A stretch of 64,000 nucleotides of DNA from Nocardia araoensis NBRC 100135 (GTDB taxonomy: Bacteria > Actinomycetota > Actinomycetes > Mycobacteriales > Mycobacteriaceae). The stretch's first letter is position 1, and each line of letters begins with the position of its first letter. Below are positions 32,729 to 41,726 of the stretch, piece by piece. Made by a program: the position numbers and the translations under genes. The notes beneath the pieces were generated by a model, which did no database searches, was not told where the DNA came from, and saw only the letters and a list, made by a program, of their open reading frames with translations. The DNA is taken from the NCBI RefSeq assembly GCF_000308435.1, contig NZ_BAFR01000174.1, positions 1 through 64,000 on the forward strand, given 5' to 3'.

Positions 32729-33113
32729 CGTCCATCCACGCTACCGGCGGCCACCGACAGAGATGAAGCCCCGGGTGACATCGGTATCGGTTCGGCGCCG
32801 GTCGACTGAACGGCGGGTGAACTCCCGCTGGTGGGAAGGGTTGACTGAAACGACCAGCATTTCTCGCGCGATTGCCAAACGTATCCGTTTTGCATACCCC
32901 CCAGCCCGTGGCACACTGGCGACATGCTCAGCGTTTTCGCAAGACATCCGATTCGGCTGCCAGCCGAACGCCGGGATCGCGGAGCCTGTACCTGAGCGCA
33001 CCTTCTGGGGGGACAATACAAGGCCCCACCAGGTCTGTTTCACGGTGAAAGAACTGATCGGTAACGAGCCGTCGGCACGCGCCGATCGAAGTTCTGACAC
33101 GAGGAGATGAATG
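32729..33113. other. Gene-poor region between pcrA and chorismate mutase
   Basis: About 385 bases. It contains a possible leaderless 23-codon frame (32924-32995) and, after it, a G/C-run structure around 33005-33030 (GGGGGGACA ... GGCCCC) that could form a hairpin in the chorismate mutase leader. Confidence 0.5.
32924..32995 (+). CDS. Candidate leaderless micro-ORF (23 aa) upstream of chorismate mutase
   Basis: ATG at 32924 is preceded by CACACT exactly 6 bases upstream, the spacing of leaderless actinomycete promoters. The product MLSVFARHPIRLPAERRDRG plus three residues is very basic and ends Ala-Cys-Thr. It is followed by a G-run/C-run region and then chorismate mutase. It resembles leader peptides in style, but there is no run of one amino acid to suggest attenuation. 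Low confidence. Confidence 0.3.
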   Translation: MLSVFARHPIRLPAERRDRGACT

Positions 33114-33407
33114 ATGAGCACCCCTGCCACGACGACCGGGTCCGAATCCGCGCTGCCGCAGACCGAGGCCGAGATCGACAAGCTCCGCAAGGAGATCGAC
33201 CGGCTCGACGCGGAGATCCTGGCCGCGATCAAGCGCCGGACGGAGATTTCCCGGATCATCGGCCGGACGCGCATGGCGTCGGGCGGGCCGCGCCTGGTGC
33301 ACAGTCGCGAGATGAAGGTGCTGGAGCGCTTCAGCGAGCTCGGCCAGGAGGGCCACACTCTCGCCATGCTGCTACTGCGCCTCGGCCGCGGTCGTCTCGG
33401 CCACTGA
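33114..33407 (+). CDS. Chorismate mutase (AroQ type, intracellular)
   Basis: A 97-residue all-alpha chorismate mutase converting chorismate to prephenate for Phe and Tyr. Signature residues: EIDKLRKEIDRLDAEILAAI with catalytic Arg, KRRTEISRIIGRTRMASGGP, and the C-terminal LLLRLGRGRLGH that in actinobacteria docks onto and is activated by DAHP synthase. GAGGAG at 33101-33106 favours the second of two tandem ATGs (33114). Homologue of Rv0948c and, as there, neighbour of pcrA. Confidence 0.95.
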   Translation: MSTPATTTGSESALPQTEAEIDKLRKEIDRLDAEILAAIKRRTEISRIIGRTRMASGGPRLVHSREMKVLERFSELGQEGHTLAMLLLRLGRGRLGH

Positions 33408-33452
33408 ACCGATAGCCACGCGGCGCTCGCGAGACCGTCGCTTCCGAACAGG

Positions 33453-33482
33453 CCGCCCCGGGTGTCGAACACCCCGGGGCGG
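33453..33482. terminator. Terminator between chorismate mutase and gabD1
   Basis: CCGCCCCGGGTGT and ACACCCCGGGGCGG pair with one bulged base over loop CGA; it lies between two converging genes and can serve both. Confidence 0.7.
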
Positions 33483-33535
33483 TCGCTTCATGTCCGCGTC
33501 GCGCCCGCACGCAGTGCGGGACCCGCGGCACTCGC

Positions 33536-34993
33536 TCACGTGAGCGCGATGTACTTCGTGGACAGGTACTCCTCGATGCCCTCGGTGCCGCCCTCCCGGC
33601 CGAAGCCGGACTCCTTGACGCCGCCGAAGGGGGCGGCCGGGTCGGAGATGACACCCCGGTTGACGCCCACCATGCCGGATTCCAGGCCCTCTGCGATCCG
33701 CAGCGCGCGACCGAGGTCGCGGGTGTAGACGTAGCTGACCAGCCCGAATTCGGTGTTGTTTGCGGCGGCCAGCCCCTCGGCTTCGGTGTCGAAGCCGACG
33801 ATCGGCGCGACCGGGCCGAAGACCTCCTCCCGCAGGATCCGCGCTTGCGGCGGGACGTCGCGCAGGACGGTGGCCGGGTAGAACCAGCCCGGCCCGCCGG
33901 GCGCCTTGCCGCCGATCAACACCTGCGCGCCCGCCGCGACGGCGTCGTCCACCAATTCGCTGACCGTGCGCAGTTGCTCCTCGTTGATCAGCGGGCCGAG
34001 CGTCGTGTCCGGGTCGGCGCCGGGCCCGAGCCGCACGCTGCTCGACATCGCCTCGACCAGTTTGGTGGTGAACTCGTCGAGCACGCTGTTGTGCACGTGG
34101 AAGCGATTGGCGGCGGTGCACGCCTCGCCGCCGTTGCGCAGCTTCGCCAGCATCGCGCCCTGCACCGCGGCATCGACGTCGGCGTCGGCGAACACCACGA
34201 ACGGCGCGTTCCCGCCGAGTTCCATCGAGGTGCGCAGCAGCCGGTTCGCCGACTTCTCCACCAGCTTCTTGCCCACCTCGGTGGAGCCGGTGAAGGTGAG
34301 CTTGCGCAGCCGGGAGTCGTCGAGCAGCGGTTGGGTCACCGCGCCGGAGTGGCTGGAGGTGAGCACCGACAGCACGCCGTCCGGCAGCCCGGCCTCGCTG
34401 CACAGCTTGCCCAGCAGCAGCATGGTCAGCGGCGTCGCCGACGCGGGCTTGACGATCATCGTGCAGCCCGCGGCCAGCGCCGGGCCGATCTTGCGCGTGC
34501 CCATGGCGAGCGGGAAGTTCCACGGTGTGATCGCCAGACAGGGGCCGACGGGCTGCTTGTGCACCATGATCCGGCCGGTGCCGGACGGCGCGTGCAGGTA
34601 GCGCCCGTGCACCCGGGCGGCCTCCTCGCTGAACCAGCGGAAGAACTCGGCGCCGTAGCGCACCTCGTTGCGGCTCTCCGGCAGCGCCTTGCCCATCTCC
34701 AGGGTCATCAGCAGGGCGAACTCTTCCGCGCGTGCGGTGATCTGCTCGAACACCGCCCGCAGGATCTCCCCGCGCTCCCGGGCGGGCGTGGCCGCCCACT
34801 CGTCCTGCACCTCGACGGCCGCGTCGAGCGCGCGCAGCGCGTCCTCCGGGGTCGCGTCCGCGACGTTCGCCAGCACCTCCCCGGTCGCCGGGTTGTGCAC
34901 CGGGAAGGTACCTGCACCGGTGGCGTCGACGGCCCGCCCTCCGATCCACAACTGCTTGGGTACGGATTCGAGAAGTTCACGTTCGGACACCAT
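33536..34993 (-). CDS. gabD1: Succinate-semialdehyde dehydrogenase (NADP-type)
   Basis: A 485-residue aldehyde dehydrogenase most like GabD1, oxidising succinic semialdehyde to succinate. Motifs: ITPWNFPLAMGTRKIGPALA (20 residues), TFTGSTEVGKKL, catalytic Glu in MELGGNAPF, catalytic Cys in GGEACTAANRF, and GREGGTEGIEEYL at the end. ATG at 34993 has TAGGCT 6 bases upstream (leaderless). Substrate is inferred from overall similarity; a related semialdehyde is possible. Succinate output links it to SucCD. Confidence 0.88.
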   Translation of the reverse strand: MVSERELLESVPKQLWIGGRAVDATGAGTFPVHNPATGEVLANVADATPEDALRALDAAVEVQDEWAATPARERGEILRAVFEQITARAEEFALLMTLEMGKALPESRNEVRYGAEFFRWFSEEAARVHGRYLHAPSGTGRIMVHKQPVGPCLAITPWNFPLAMGTRKIGPALAAGCTMIVKPASATPLTMLLLGKLCSEAGLPDGVLSVLTSSHSGAVTQPLLDDSRLRKLTFTGSTEVGKKLVEKSANRLLRTSMELGGNAPFVVFADADVDAAVQGAMLAKLRNGGEACTAANRFHVHNSVLDEFTTKLVEAMSSSVRLGPGADPDTTLGPLINEEQLRTVSELVDDAVAAGAQVLIGGKAPGGPGWFYPATVLRDVPPQARILREEVFGPVAPIVGFDTEAEGLAAANNTEFGLVSYVYTRDLGRALRIAEGLESGMVGVNRGVISDPAAPFGGVKESGFGREGGTEGIEEYLSTKYIALT

Positions 34994-35210
34994 GCGGCCA
35001 GCCTATGCCGCGAGACCTCATCCCGGAACGGACGCGGGCGCCCGGAATCGCCTCGCGTCCACCGCCTGGGATCTCACGTCGTCCGGACCTCCGGTCGCGG
35101 CAAGTCCGGTGCGGCAACGAGTGTTCACCCTCGACGCCGACGCCGATCCGGCCGACTCTCCGCGCCCGCAGCCGTGCGCGCGGCGGTGCCTGCTTGTACT
35201 CTCGGCGAAC

Positions 35211-36848
35211 GTGAGCAGCGACATCACCGCGACGGCGGCATGGCGGAAACTGCACGATCACCACGGCACCGTCGCGGGACGACACCTGAGGGAGTTCTTC
35301 GCCGACGACCCGGCCCGGGGCAGCGAGCTGACCGTCCAGGTCGCGGACCTGCACATCGACTACAGCAAGCACCGCGTGAACCGGGAAACCCTGCATCTGC
35401 TGGTGGAATTGGCGCGCGAGGCGGGTGTGCCGCAGCGGCGCGACGCGATGTTCCGCGGCGAGCACATCAACACCTCCGAGGACCGGGCGGTCGGCCACGT
35501 CGCGTTGCGGTTGCCCGAAGGCGAGAGCATGGTCATCGACGGCGTCGACGCGGGCGCCGAGGTGCACGAGGTGCTGCGGCGGATGGGCGAGTTCACCGAC
35601 GCGCTGCGCTCCGGCGCGTGGCGCGGGGCGACCGGTGAGCGCATCACGATGGTGGTCAACATCGGCATCGGCGGATCGGACCTCGGTCCGGTCATGGTGC
35701 ATCAGGCGCTGCGGCACTACGAGAACGCGGGCATCGGCGCGCGATTCGTCTCGAACGTCGATCCCGCCGATCTGGTCGCGAAGCTGGACGGGCTCGACCC
35801 GGCCACCACGCTGTTCATCGTCGCGTCCAAGACGTTCTCCACCCTCGAGACGCTCACCAACGCGACCGCGGCCCGGCGCTGGCTGGTCGCCGCGCTGGGT
35901 GAGGACGCCGTGGCCAAGCATTTCGTCGCGGTGTCCACCAACGCCGACCGGGTCGCGAAATTCGGGATCGACACCGAGAACATGTTCGGTTTCTGGGACT
36001 GGGTCGGCGGCCGCTACTCGGTGGCCTCGGCGATCGGCCTGTCGGTGATGGCGACCATCGGCAAGGAGCGCTTCGCGGAATTCCTCGCCGGTATGCACGC
36101 GGTGGACCGGCACTTCGCCGAGGCGCCGCTCGAGGCGAACGCTCCGGTGTTGCTCGGCTTGCTCGGCGTCTGGTACTCGAACTTCTTCGGCGCCGAGTCA
36201 CATGCCGTGCTGCCGTATTCGAACGACCTGGCCCGCTTCCCCGCCTATCTGCAACAGCTGACCATGGAGTCCAACGGGAAGTCGGTCCGCGCCGACGGCA
36301 CTCCGGTCACCACCTCCACCGGCGAGATCTTCTGGGGCGAACCGGGCACCAACGGTCAGCACGCCTTCTACCAATTGCTGCATCAGGGCACCCGCCTGAT
36401 CCCGGCGGATTTCATCGGATTCGCGCAGCCCACCGACGATCTGGCGACCAGCGACGGCACCGGCAGCATGCACGACATCCTGATGAGCAATCTGTTCGCG
36501 CAGACCAAAGTGCTCGCCTTCGGCAAGACCGCCGAGGAGATCGCGGCCGAGGGCACCGATCCGGCGATCGTGCCGCACAAGGTGATGCCGGGCAACCGTC
36601 CGTCCACCACCATCCTCGCGCCGCGACTCACCCCGTCGGTCGTCGGTCAGCTGATCGCGCTCTACGAGCACCAGGTTTTCGTGGAGGGCACCATCTGGGG
36701 CATCGACAGTTTCGACCAGTGGGGTGTCGAACTGGGCAAGCAGCAGGCACTCGCCTTGGCGCCGCTGCTCACGTCGGCCGAAGAGCCCGAGCAGCAGGAT
36801 GATTCGTCCACCGACTCGCTGATTCGCTGGTACCGCGCCCACCGCTGA
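35211..36848 (+). CDS. pgi: Glucose-6-phosphate isomerase
   Basis: A 545-residue Pgi, interconverting glucose-6-phosphate and fructose-6-phosphate. Motifs: VNIGIGGSDLGPVM, VASKTFSTLETLTNA, FGFWDWVGGRYS, the family signature region ESNGKSVR and GTNGQHAFYQLLHQGT, and catalytic Lys near FDQWGVELGKQ. GTG at 35211 has TACTCT 8 bases upstream (leaderless) and opens MSSDITATAAWRKL; the long frame further upstream overlaps gabD1 and is not coding. Confidence 0.97.
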   Translation: MSSDITATAAWRKLHDHHGTVAGRHLREFFADDPARGSELTVQVADLHIDYSKHRVNRETLHLLVELAREAGVPQRRDAMFRGEHINTSEDRAVGHVALRLPEGESMVIDGVDAGAEVHEVLRRMGEFTDALRSGAWRGATGERITMVVNIGIGGSDLGPVMVHQALRHYENAGIGARFVSNVDPADLVAKLDGLDPATTLFIVASKTFSTLETLTNATAARRWLVAALGEDAVAKHFVAVSTNADRVAKFGIDTENMFGFWDWVGGRYSVASAIGLSVMATIGKERFAEFLAGMHAVDRHFAEAPLEANAPVLLGLLGVWYSNFFGAESHAVLPYSNDLARFPAYLQQLTMESNGKSVRADGTPVTTSTGEIFWGEPGTNGQHAFYQLLHQGTRLIPADFIGFAQPTDDLATSDGTGSMHDILMSNLFAQTKVLAFGKTAEEIAAEGTDPAIVPHKVMPGNRPSTTILAPRLTPSVVGQLIALYEHQVFVEGTIWGIDSFDQWGVELGKQQALALAPLLTSAEEPEQQDDSSTDSLIRWYRAHR

Positions 36849-36868
36849 TCCCCGCTCGCCGCGCGGGG

Positions 36869-37411
36869 CTAGTCGTCGGTCGGGCGGTTGCGCTGCGCCT
36901 GGTCCAACTGCTGGATGATGTGTGAAGTCGATATAGCGATCAGGATGCCGATGACGCCGAGGTCGAAGGCGACCTGCACCATGGTGGCCACCTTGGCGGC
37001 GGTCCCGACCGCGTGCACGTCGCCGTAGCCGACCGTGCCCAGCGTGACCATCGTGTAGTAGAGCGCGTCGGTCCGCGTGTGCAGGCCCTCGAACTGGCCG
37101 GGAGCGCGCAGTTCCAGCACGTAGTAGTACAGGGCGAAGAAGGTCACGACGACGCAGACCACGAGCAGCACGTCGTTGATACGTCCGACGGTCGCGCGTG
37201 GATCCATGATGTAGCGCCGGATGCGCCACCTGGCCAGCCAGATCAGGCCCGCCACGCCGACGATGAACGCGATCAGAGCCGGCGCGCCGGACAGTCGGCC
37301 GAACGGCGAGACCTGCAGCGGCAGGAAGTAGTAGAACAGCAGAGCGCACACCACGGCAAACAGATTGTGCAGAGCACGCGACAACCTGCCGACTGCGCGA
37401 TTTCCTGTCAT
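36869..37411 (-). CDS. Two-pore-helix type potassium channel
   Basis: A 180-residue membrane protein with four hydrophobic segments; the last two flank the K+ selectivity filter TLGTVGYGD, the hallmark of potassium channels. A basic loop RWRIRRYIMDPRATVGRIND follows segment 2. There is no RCK or cyclic-nucleotide domain, only a short charged tail ending QRNRPTDD. The ATG at 37411 directly after GGAGGA is slightly close to its ribosome-binding site. It ends 20 bases from the convergent pgi gene. Confidence 0.85.
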   Translation of the reverse strand: MTGNRAVGRLSRALHNLFAVVCALLFYYFLPLQVSPFGRLSGAPALIAFIVGVAGLIWLARWRIRRYIMDPRATVGRINDVLLVVCVVVTFFALYYYVLELRAPGQFEGLHTRTDALYYTMVTLGTVGYGDVHAVGTAAKVATMVQVAFDLGVIGILIAISTSHIIQQLDQAQRNRPTDD

Positions 37412-37546
37412 TCCTCCATCATCAGCCCAGGTAGAGCGCGTGAGCCACGACACGCGCCAGATGATGCGAAGGTCGGTGGCGGACCGAGGCGGTGCGTCGA
37501 CCGCACGCGGACCAGACATCGACCAGCTCGGACGATCCGCGTATCG

Positions 37547-38263
37547 CTACGAGATGCTGGGATCGACCGTCGCCGCCGGGGGCGCGACGGCTACCGCGTA
37601 GCTTCCCGACTGCCAGCGCAGGACGAGATCGGCGCGTTCTTTGGTCGTCGCGACGAGATCCGCGTTGGGCAAGTCGCTGTTGTGCACTTTGTCGCGCGCT
37701 GCCGTTGGTATGCGACCACCGTGGATGTGCCTGTGCAGCAGGCGTTTCTCGATCACCTCGCGCGCGGCGTCCAGATACCAGCATTCGTCCAGCAATGGGC
37801 GTACAGCGGACCACCGCCGCGTTCCGAAGTCGTCGAGCAGCAAGTAGTTGCCCTCGGTGAGGACGATGGACTGCCGGTCGAACACCACGCCGTCGGGGAC
37901 CGGAGCATCGATGGAGCGGTCGAAGGTGGGCCACGGCACCGGCTCGCCCACCGGCGTGGTGCGCAGGCGACGCAGCCCCGCGACATAGCCGTCGACGTCG
38001 AAGGTGTCCGGCTCGCCTTTGCGCGCAAGGCTTTCTGCCGCCCGCAGGACCTCGTTGGTCAGGTGATATCCGTCCATCGGCGCGATTTCGGCGATCTCGC
38101 CGCCCGCCTCGGCGTTGATCGCGTCGCGCAACGCGACCGACACGGTGGATTTGCCCGCGCCGGGCGGTCCCGCGATGCCGAGCAGATATCGTCGCCCCGC
38201 GGCCCGGTCGCGCACCCGCCGGGCCAGCCAGCTCAGCGGTCTGTCGACGAACTCCCCTGCCAC
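37547..38263 (-). CDS. Nucleoside/sugar kinase-like P-loop protein
   Basis: A 238-residue kinase of the PRK/PanK-like P-loop family: Walker A GIAGPPGAGKSTVSVAL, APMDGYHLTNEVL (as in fructose/uridine kinase-like proteins), GEPDTFDVDGYVAGLRRLR, LTEGNYLLLDD and RRLLHRHIHGGR-type lid residues (KRLLHRHIHGGR). In Mesorhizobium a relative (FrcK) is linked to fructose use, but substrate is unknown here. GTG at 38263 has TAGTGT 7 bases upstream (leaderless). Confidence 0.82.
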   Translation of the reverse strand: MAGEFVDRPLSWLARRVRDRAAGRRYLLGIAGPPGAGKSTVSVALRDAINAEAGGEIAEIAPMDGYHLTNEVLRAAESLARKGEPDTFDVDGYVAGLRRLRTTPVGEPVPWPTFDRSIDAPVPDGVVFDRQSIVLTEGNYLLLDDFGTRRWSAVRPLLDECWYLDAAREVIEKRLLHRHIHGGRIPTAARDKVHNSDLPNADLVATTKERADLVLRWQSGSYAVAVAPPAATVDPSIS

Positions 38264-38396
38264 CGCCGTCACACTACCGGCGCTTCGCCGTTTCGGACCG
38301 CTCCACTCTCGTACAGCTGTCGGACCCTCCCCTGCACTGACCGGCAGTCGTGCCGACTTGAAAAGTATCCACACTCGTCCACAGGTACCGCGGCTA

Positions 38397-39320
38397 TCAC
38401 GCCCCCACGCGAAGACGCTGGCGCACCTGGGTGGCCAAGTCCGCCGCCTGGTCGCGCAGCGCCTCGATGAACGCACCGCGCGGCTGCGCGGCCCCGCGAG
38501 CGCGATACGCGACGACCGTCCGCCGGACCGCCGACGGATGGTCGATCCGGAGCACCGCGACGGTCGGCGGGAGTACGGGTACGGCGATGCCGGGGACCAC
38601 CGTGCTGCCCGATCCGGCCGCGACGAGCCCGATTTTGGCGACCCAGTCGCGGGCGACGAAGGCGATGCGCGGCTCCCGGCCGGGGTCGCGCCAGGCGCCG
38701 AGGAGGGTGGCGGACGGCTCCTGACTGCCCGCGATCCACCGTTCGTCGCGCAGCAGATCCGGCGTCGCGCTGACGGCGCCCGCCAGCGGATGCGTCGACC
38801 CGACCGCGACCAGCAACGGATCGTCCAGCAGGGGTTCGATCTCGACGCCGGAGGGCAGGGTGTCCGGCGCTGTCACCACGGCGAGGTCGAGGCGGCCCCG
38901 CGCGACGGCGGTGAGCAGTCTCGGGCTGAGTCCCTCCCGCAGCGAGATCCGCATGCGCGGGTCGCGGGCGGCGGTGGCGGCGATCGCTCGCGGCACCAAC
39001 GCGGCCATCGCGGTGGAGAACGCCCCGATCCGCAGGCGGCCCGCCGGGCGCGCCGCGAGATGCCGGATGTCGTGCCTGGCCTGCTCCAGTTCACCGAGGA
39101 TCACGTCCGCGTGTCGCAGCACGATGCGTCCGGCCTCGGTGGGCTGCACGCCGCGAGCGTGCCGCTCGAACAGAGCACGGCCCGCCGCCCGCTCCATGAG
39201 CGCGATCTGCCTGGACACCGCGGATTGCGTGTAGCCGAGGTTCTCCGCTGCGGTCGAGAACGATCCGCACGCGGCCGCCTCCCGCACCACTCGCAGTCCG
39301 GCGACGGTGAACTCATCCAT
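38397..39320 (-). CDS. LysR-family transcriptional regulator
   Basis: A 307-residue LysR regulator: winged helix at the N-terminus (REAAACGSFSTAAENLGYTQ, SAVSRQIALMERAAGR), linker helix with RHARGVQPTEAGR, and a periplasmic-binding-like effector domain to the end. Divergent from a small NTF2-like protein, its probable target; the 71-base gap holds the inverted repeat ATGCGA-N12-TCGCAT. Confidence 0.92.
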   Translation of the reverse strand: MDEFTVAGLRVVREAAACGSFSTAAENLGYTQSAVSRQIALMERAAGRALFERHARGVQPTEAGRIVLRHADVILGELEQARHDIRHLAARPAGRLRIGAFSTAMAALVPRAIAATAARDPRMRISLREGLSPRLLTAVARGRLDLAVVTAPDTLPSGVEIEPLLDDPLLVAVGSTHPLAGAVSATPDLLRDERWIAGSQEPSATLLGAWRDPGREPRIAFVARDWVAKIGLVAAGSGSTVVPGIAVPVLPPTVAVLRIDHPSAVRRTVVAYRARGAAQPRGAFIEALRDQAADLATQVRQRLRVGA

Positions 39321-39340
39321 GCGTAATGCTCATACCAGAT

Positions 39341-39364
39341 ATGCGAGACGGTCGCTTGTCGCAT
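39341..39364. promoter_or_regulatory. Inverted repeat between lysR and NTF2 gene
   Basis: ATGCGA and TCGCAT are perfect 6-bp arms separated by 12 bases. Arm spacing is close to the LysR-type T-N11-A pattern and the position is between the divergent genes. Confidence 0.45.
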
Positions 39365-39391
39365 GCCACGGGCGACCCTAGCGTCGTCGTC

Positions 39392-39796
39392 ATGACCGCT
39401 ATCGAGAACAAGAAGCTGCTCGCCGACATCTTCGAGCAGATGTCCCTCGGCAACACCCGAGCGCTGAGCGACGCCATGGCCGACGACTTCCGCTGGGTGT
39501 TCCCGGGCGACTGGTCCTGGAGCGGCGCTTGGGAACCGAAGCGGGTAGTACTGGAACAACTCCTGCGTCCGCTGATGGCTCAGTTCACCGAGTACCGCAG
39601 CGCCGCCGAGACGATCCTCGCCGCGGACGACCGCGTGGTCGTTCAGGCCCGGGCCGAGGCCGTGACCACGCGCGGGGAGACCTACAACCAGACCTACTGC
39701 TTCATCTTCCGGGTCGCCGAAGGAAAACTGCGCGAGGTCGTCGAGCACTGCGACACGGCGTTGGTCGAACGTGTGCTGACCCGACCCGCCGGATAG
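39392..39796 (+). CDS. NTF2-like (SnoaL/ketosteroid isomerase-type) protein
   Basis: A 134-residue single-domain alpha+beta-barrel protein of the nuclear transport factor 2-like superfamily. It begins MTAIENKKLLADIFEQMSLG and has the typical DDFRWVFPGDWSWSG strand and EGKLREVVEHCDTALVERVL end. Members act as isomerases, hydrolases or cyclases, or bind small hydrophobic ligands; substrate unknown. TAGCGT ends 7 bases before the ATG (leaderless). Likely controlled by the divergent LysR protein. Confidence 0.85.
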   Translation: MTAIENKKLLADIFEQMSLGNTRALSDAMADDFRWVFPGDWSWSGAWEPKRVVLEQLLRPLMAQFTEYRSAAETILAADDRVVVQARAEAVTTRGETYNQTYCFIFRVAEGKLREVVEHCDTALVERVLTRPAG

Positions 39797-39803
39797 GCCG
39801 GGC

Positions 39804-40397
39804 TCAGCCTCGCCAACCCGCGATGAGCAGGTCGGTGAGCCGATCCAGATAGTCCGGCTCGATCGGGATCCCCACGATCATCAGCCGCCAATAGAGCGGT
39901 CCGGCGAGCATGTCCAGCGCCAGATCGATGTTCAGCTCCGCGGGCAGCTCGCCGCGGGCGATAGCCCGCCGCAGCATGTCGGCGGCCCGCTCGCGCCGCG
40001 TATCCCGGGCGCCGATCAGAAGAGACTGCGCCAGCGTCGGGTTCCGCGATGCCTCCGCCAACAGATCGGGAATCACTCTGGCGGCCAACGGATGTGACAG
40101 CAGGCCCGCCGCCGACTCCAGATAGGCCCGCACATCATCGCGCAGGGTGCCGGTGTCAGGAGTCTCGGCGGCCGCGACCGCCAGCGTCGAGGAGAGCGCG
40201 GCCACCATCTCCTCCTTCGATCGCCAACGCCGGTAGACCGTCGGCTTGCTGACGCCGGCCCGGCGCGCCACCGCCTCCATCGAGAGCCGGCCGTAGCCGA
40301 CCTCCGCCAATTCGGCGAGCACCGCTTCGGTGATGGCCGCCGTCACCTGCGGTTGCATTACGGCCGCCCCGGCGGGACGGCGTCGTTCGGCTGTCAT
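39804..40397 (-). CDS. TetR-family transcriptional regulator
   Basis: A 197-residue TetR repressor. Its helix-turn-helix is AVARRAGVSKPTVYRRWRSK after GYGRLSMEA; the C-terminal ligand domain resembles TetR_C with PLYWRLMIVGIPI. Divergent from an alpha/beta hydrolase; the perfect palindrome at 40465-40484 sits in the shared promoter. Confidence 0.92.
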   Translation of the reverse strand: MTAERRRPAGAAVMQPQVTAAITEAVLAELAEVGYGRLSMEAVARRAGVSKPTVYRRWRSKEEMVAALSSTLAVAAAETPDTGTLRDDVRAYLESAAGLLSHPLAARVIPDLLAEASRNPTLAQSLLIGARDTRRERAADMLRRAIARGELPAELNIDLALDMLAGPLYWRLMIVGIPIEPDYLDRLTDLLIAGWRG

Positions 40398-40464
40398 GAC
40401 CCCATCATGTCACAAAGATACGGTTGCGTTTACACGTGGGCGTAATCTATGGTTCCAACGTCGA

Positions 40465-40484
40465 TACGTCATCGTGTTGACGTA
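40465..40484. promoter_or_regulatory. TetR operator candidate TACGTCA-N6-TGACGTA
   Basis: Perfect 7-bp inverted arms around a 6-bp centre, 25 bases upstream of the hydrolase start and 68 bases upstream of the tetR start. Size and symmetry fit a TetR dimer site. Confidence 0.65.
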
Positions 40485-40509
40485 ATCGGATAGACGTAAG
40501 GAGACCCCC

Positions 40510-41667
40510 GTGAAGTTCCTGTTCGATGACGAGTCCTTCGCCTTCGAGGCGCTGCGGACCGCTTGCTTCGCCGAGTTCGGCGGCGCCGATCTCGGGGAGG
40601 TTCTGGCCGTCGCGCGCGCCGTTCCCGACGGTGACGAGGAGGCATGGTGCAGACAGTGGACAGCCGCGGGAGACCGGGCGCGCGCGCTCGGGGGCAGACA
40701 GGCGCTACTGCGCGCCTCGAACTACTACCGCACCGCCGAGTTCTTCCGCCGCGACGATCCGTTCGGCGATCCGGTCGCGAAGGACCTGTTCGCCCGCGCC
40801 CAGGACACCTTCGCCGAAGCCGCCCAGCTCATGGACACGCCGGTGCAGGCAGTGGAGATTCCCTACGAGGACACCCATCTGCCCGGCCTGCTGTTCCTGG
40901 CCGACGACTCCGGCACGCCCCGGCCGACCATCATCCTCACCAGCGGCTTCGATTCCCCAGCCGAGGAGGCGTATTTCGCCCTCGCGGCCGCGGCACTGCC
41001 GCGCGGCTACAACGTCCTCGCCTACGACGGCCCTGGACAGGGCGCCGCGTTGCGGCATCAGCGATTGTTCTTCCGCCCCGACTGGGAAGCCGTCCTCACC
41101 CCGGTCGTGGACTACGCGTTGACGCGAACCGAAGTGGACGCCGAGCACGTCTACCTCTACGGCTACAGCCTCGGCGGCTTCCTGACCCCGCGGGCCGCCG
41201 CCTTCGAACACCGCGTCGCCGGGCTCATTCTCGACGGCGGCATCTACAGCTACTACGACGTGAACTTCGCCGGCATCCCGCCCGTCGCCGCCGAGTGGGT
41301 CATGGCCGGTCGCGACGACGTCGCGGATCCGGTCGCGCATCTGATGATGGCCAACCACACCGGCACACGGTGGGCGCTGCGCAACGGCCCGTGGTCCTTC
41401 GGCACCGACACCATTTCCGAATATCTGCGCCGCACAAAAGAATACACCCTCGACGGCCTCGCAGATCGCATCACGGCGCCCACCCTCATCTTCGCCCCGG
41501 ACAACGACCACTTCTTCGCAGGCCAGCCCGAACGCCTACACCGCGAATTGACCTGCCCCGCGACGTTGATCCCCCTGCACAGCGCCGATGGCGCCGGGGA
41601 GCACTGCGCCTACGGCGCCCGTTCCACCCTGCTCCACCACATGTTCGCCTGGCTCGACACCCTCTGA
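40510..41667 (+). CDS. Alpha/beta hydrolase (dipeptidyl-peptidase / pseudooxynicotine-hydrolase-like)
   Basis: A 385-residue hydrolase with an N-terminal helical cap (about 1-115) and an alpha/beta core. The nucleophile is Ser in LYGYSLGGFLTP, the acid Asp in IFAPDNDHFF and the His in DGAGEHCAYG; the oxyanion loop is TSGFDSPAEE. This layout fits the family of 2,6-dihydropseudooxynicotine hydrolase-like C-C or ester hydrolases. GTG start at 40510 with AAGGAG upstream. Probably induced by its substrate through the divergent TetR protein. Confidence 0.85.
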   Translation: MKFLFDDESFAFEALRTACFAEFGGADLGEVLAVARAVPDGDEEAWCRQWTAAGDRARALGGRQALLRASNYYRTAEFFRRDDPFGDPVAKDLFARAQDTFAEAAQLMDTPVQAVEIPYEDTHLPGLLFLADDSGTPRPTIILTSGFDSPAEEAYFALAAAALPRGYNVLAYDGPGQGAALRHQRLFFRPDWEAVLTPVVDYALTRTEVDAEHVYLYGYSLGGFLTPRAAAFEHRVAGLILDGGIYSYYDVNFAGIPPVAAEWVMAGRDDVADPVAHLMMANHTGTRWALRNGPWSFGTDTISEYLRRTKEYTLDGLADRITAPTLIFAPDNDHFFAGQPERLHRELTCPATLIPLHSADGAGEHCAYGARSTLLHHMFAWLDTL

Positions 41668-41682
41668 GGTGGCTGCTCGCCT

Positions 41683-41713
41683 CCGGGGACCGCCGCACCT
41701 GAACGGTCCCCGG
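41683..41713. terminator. Bidirectional terminator between hydrolase and aidB-like gene
   Basis: CCGGGGACCG and CGGTCCCCGG form a perfect 10-bp stem over an 11-base loop between two converging genes. Confidence 0.7.
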
Positions 41714-41726
41714 TTGCCCGGCAGGC

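Noticed and set aside
30500..32809. 769-codon plus-strand frame opposite pcrA
   Set aside because: Antisense shadow of a highly conserved helicase; many His/Val/Arg residues from reversed codons and no motif.
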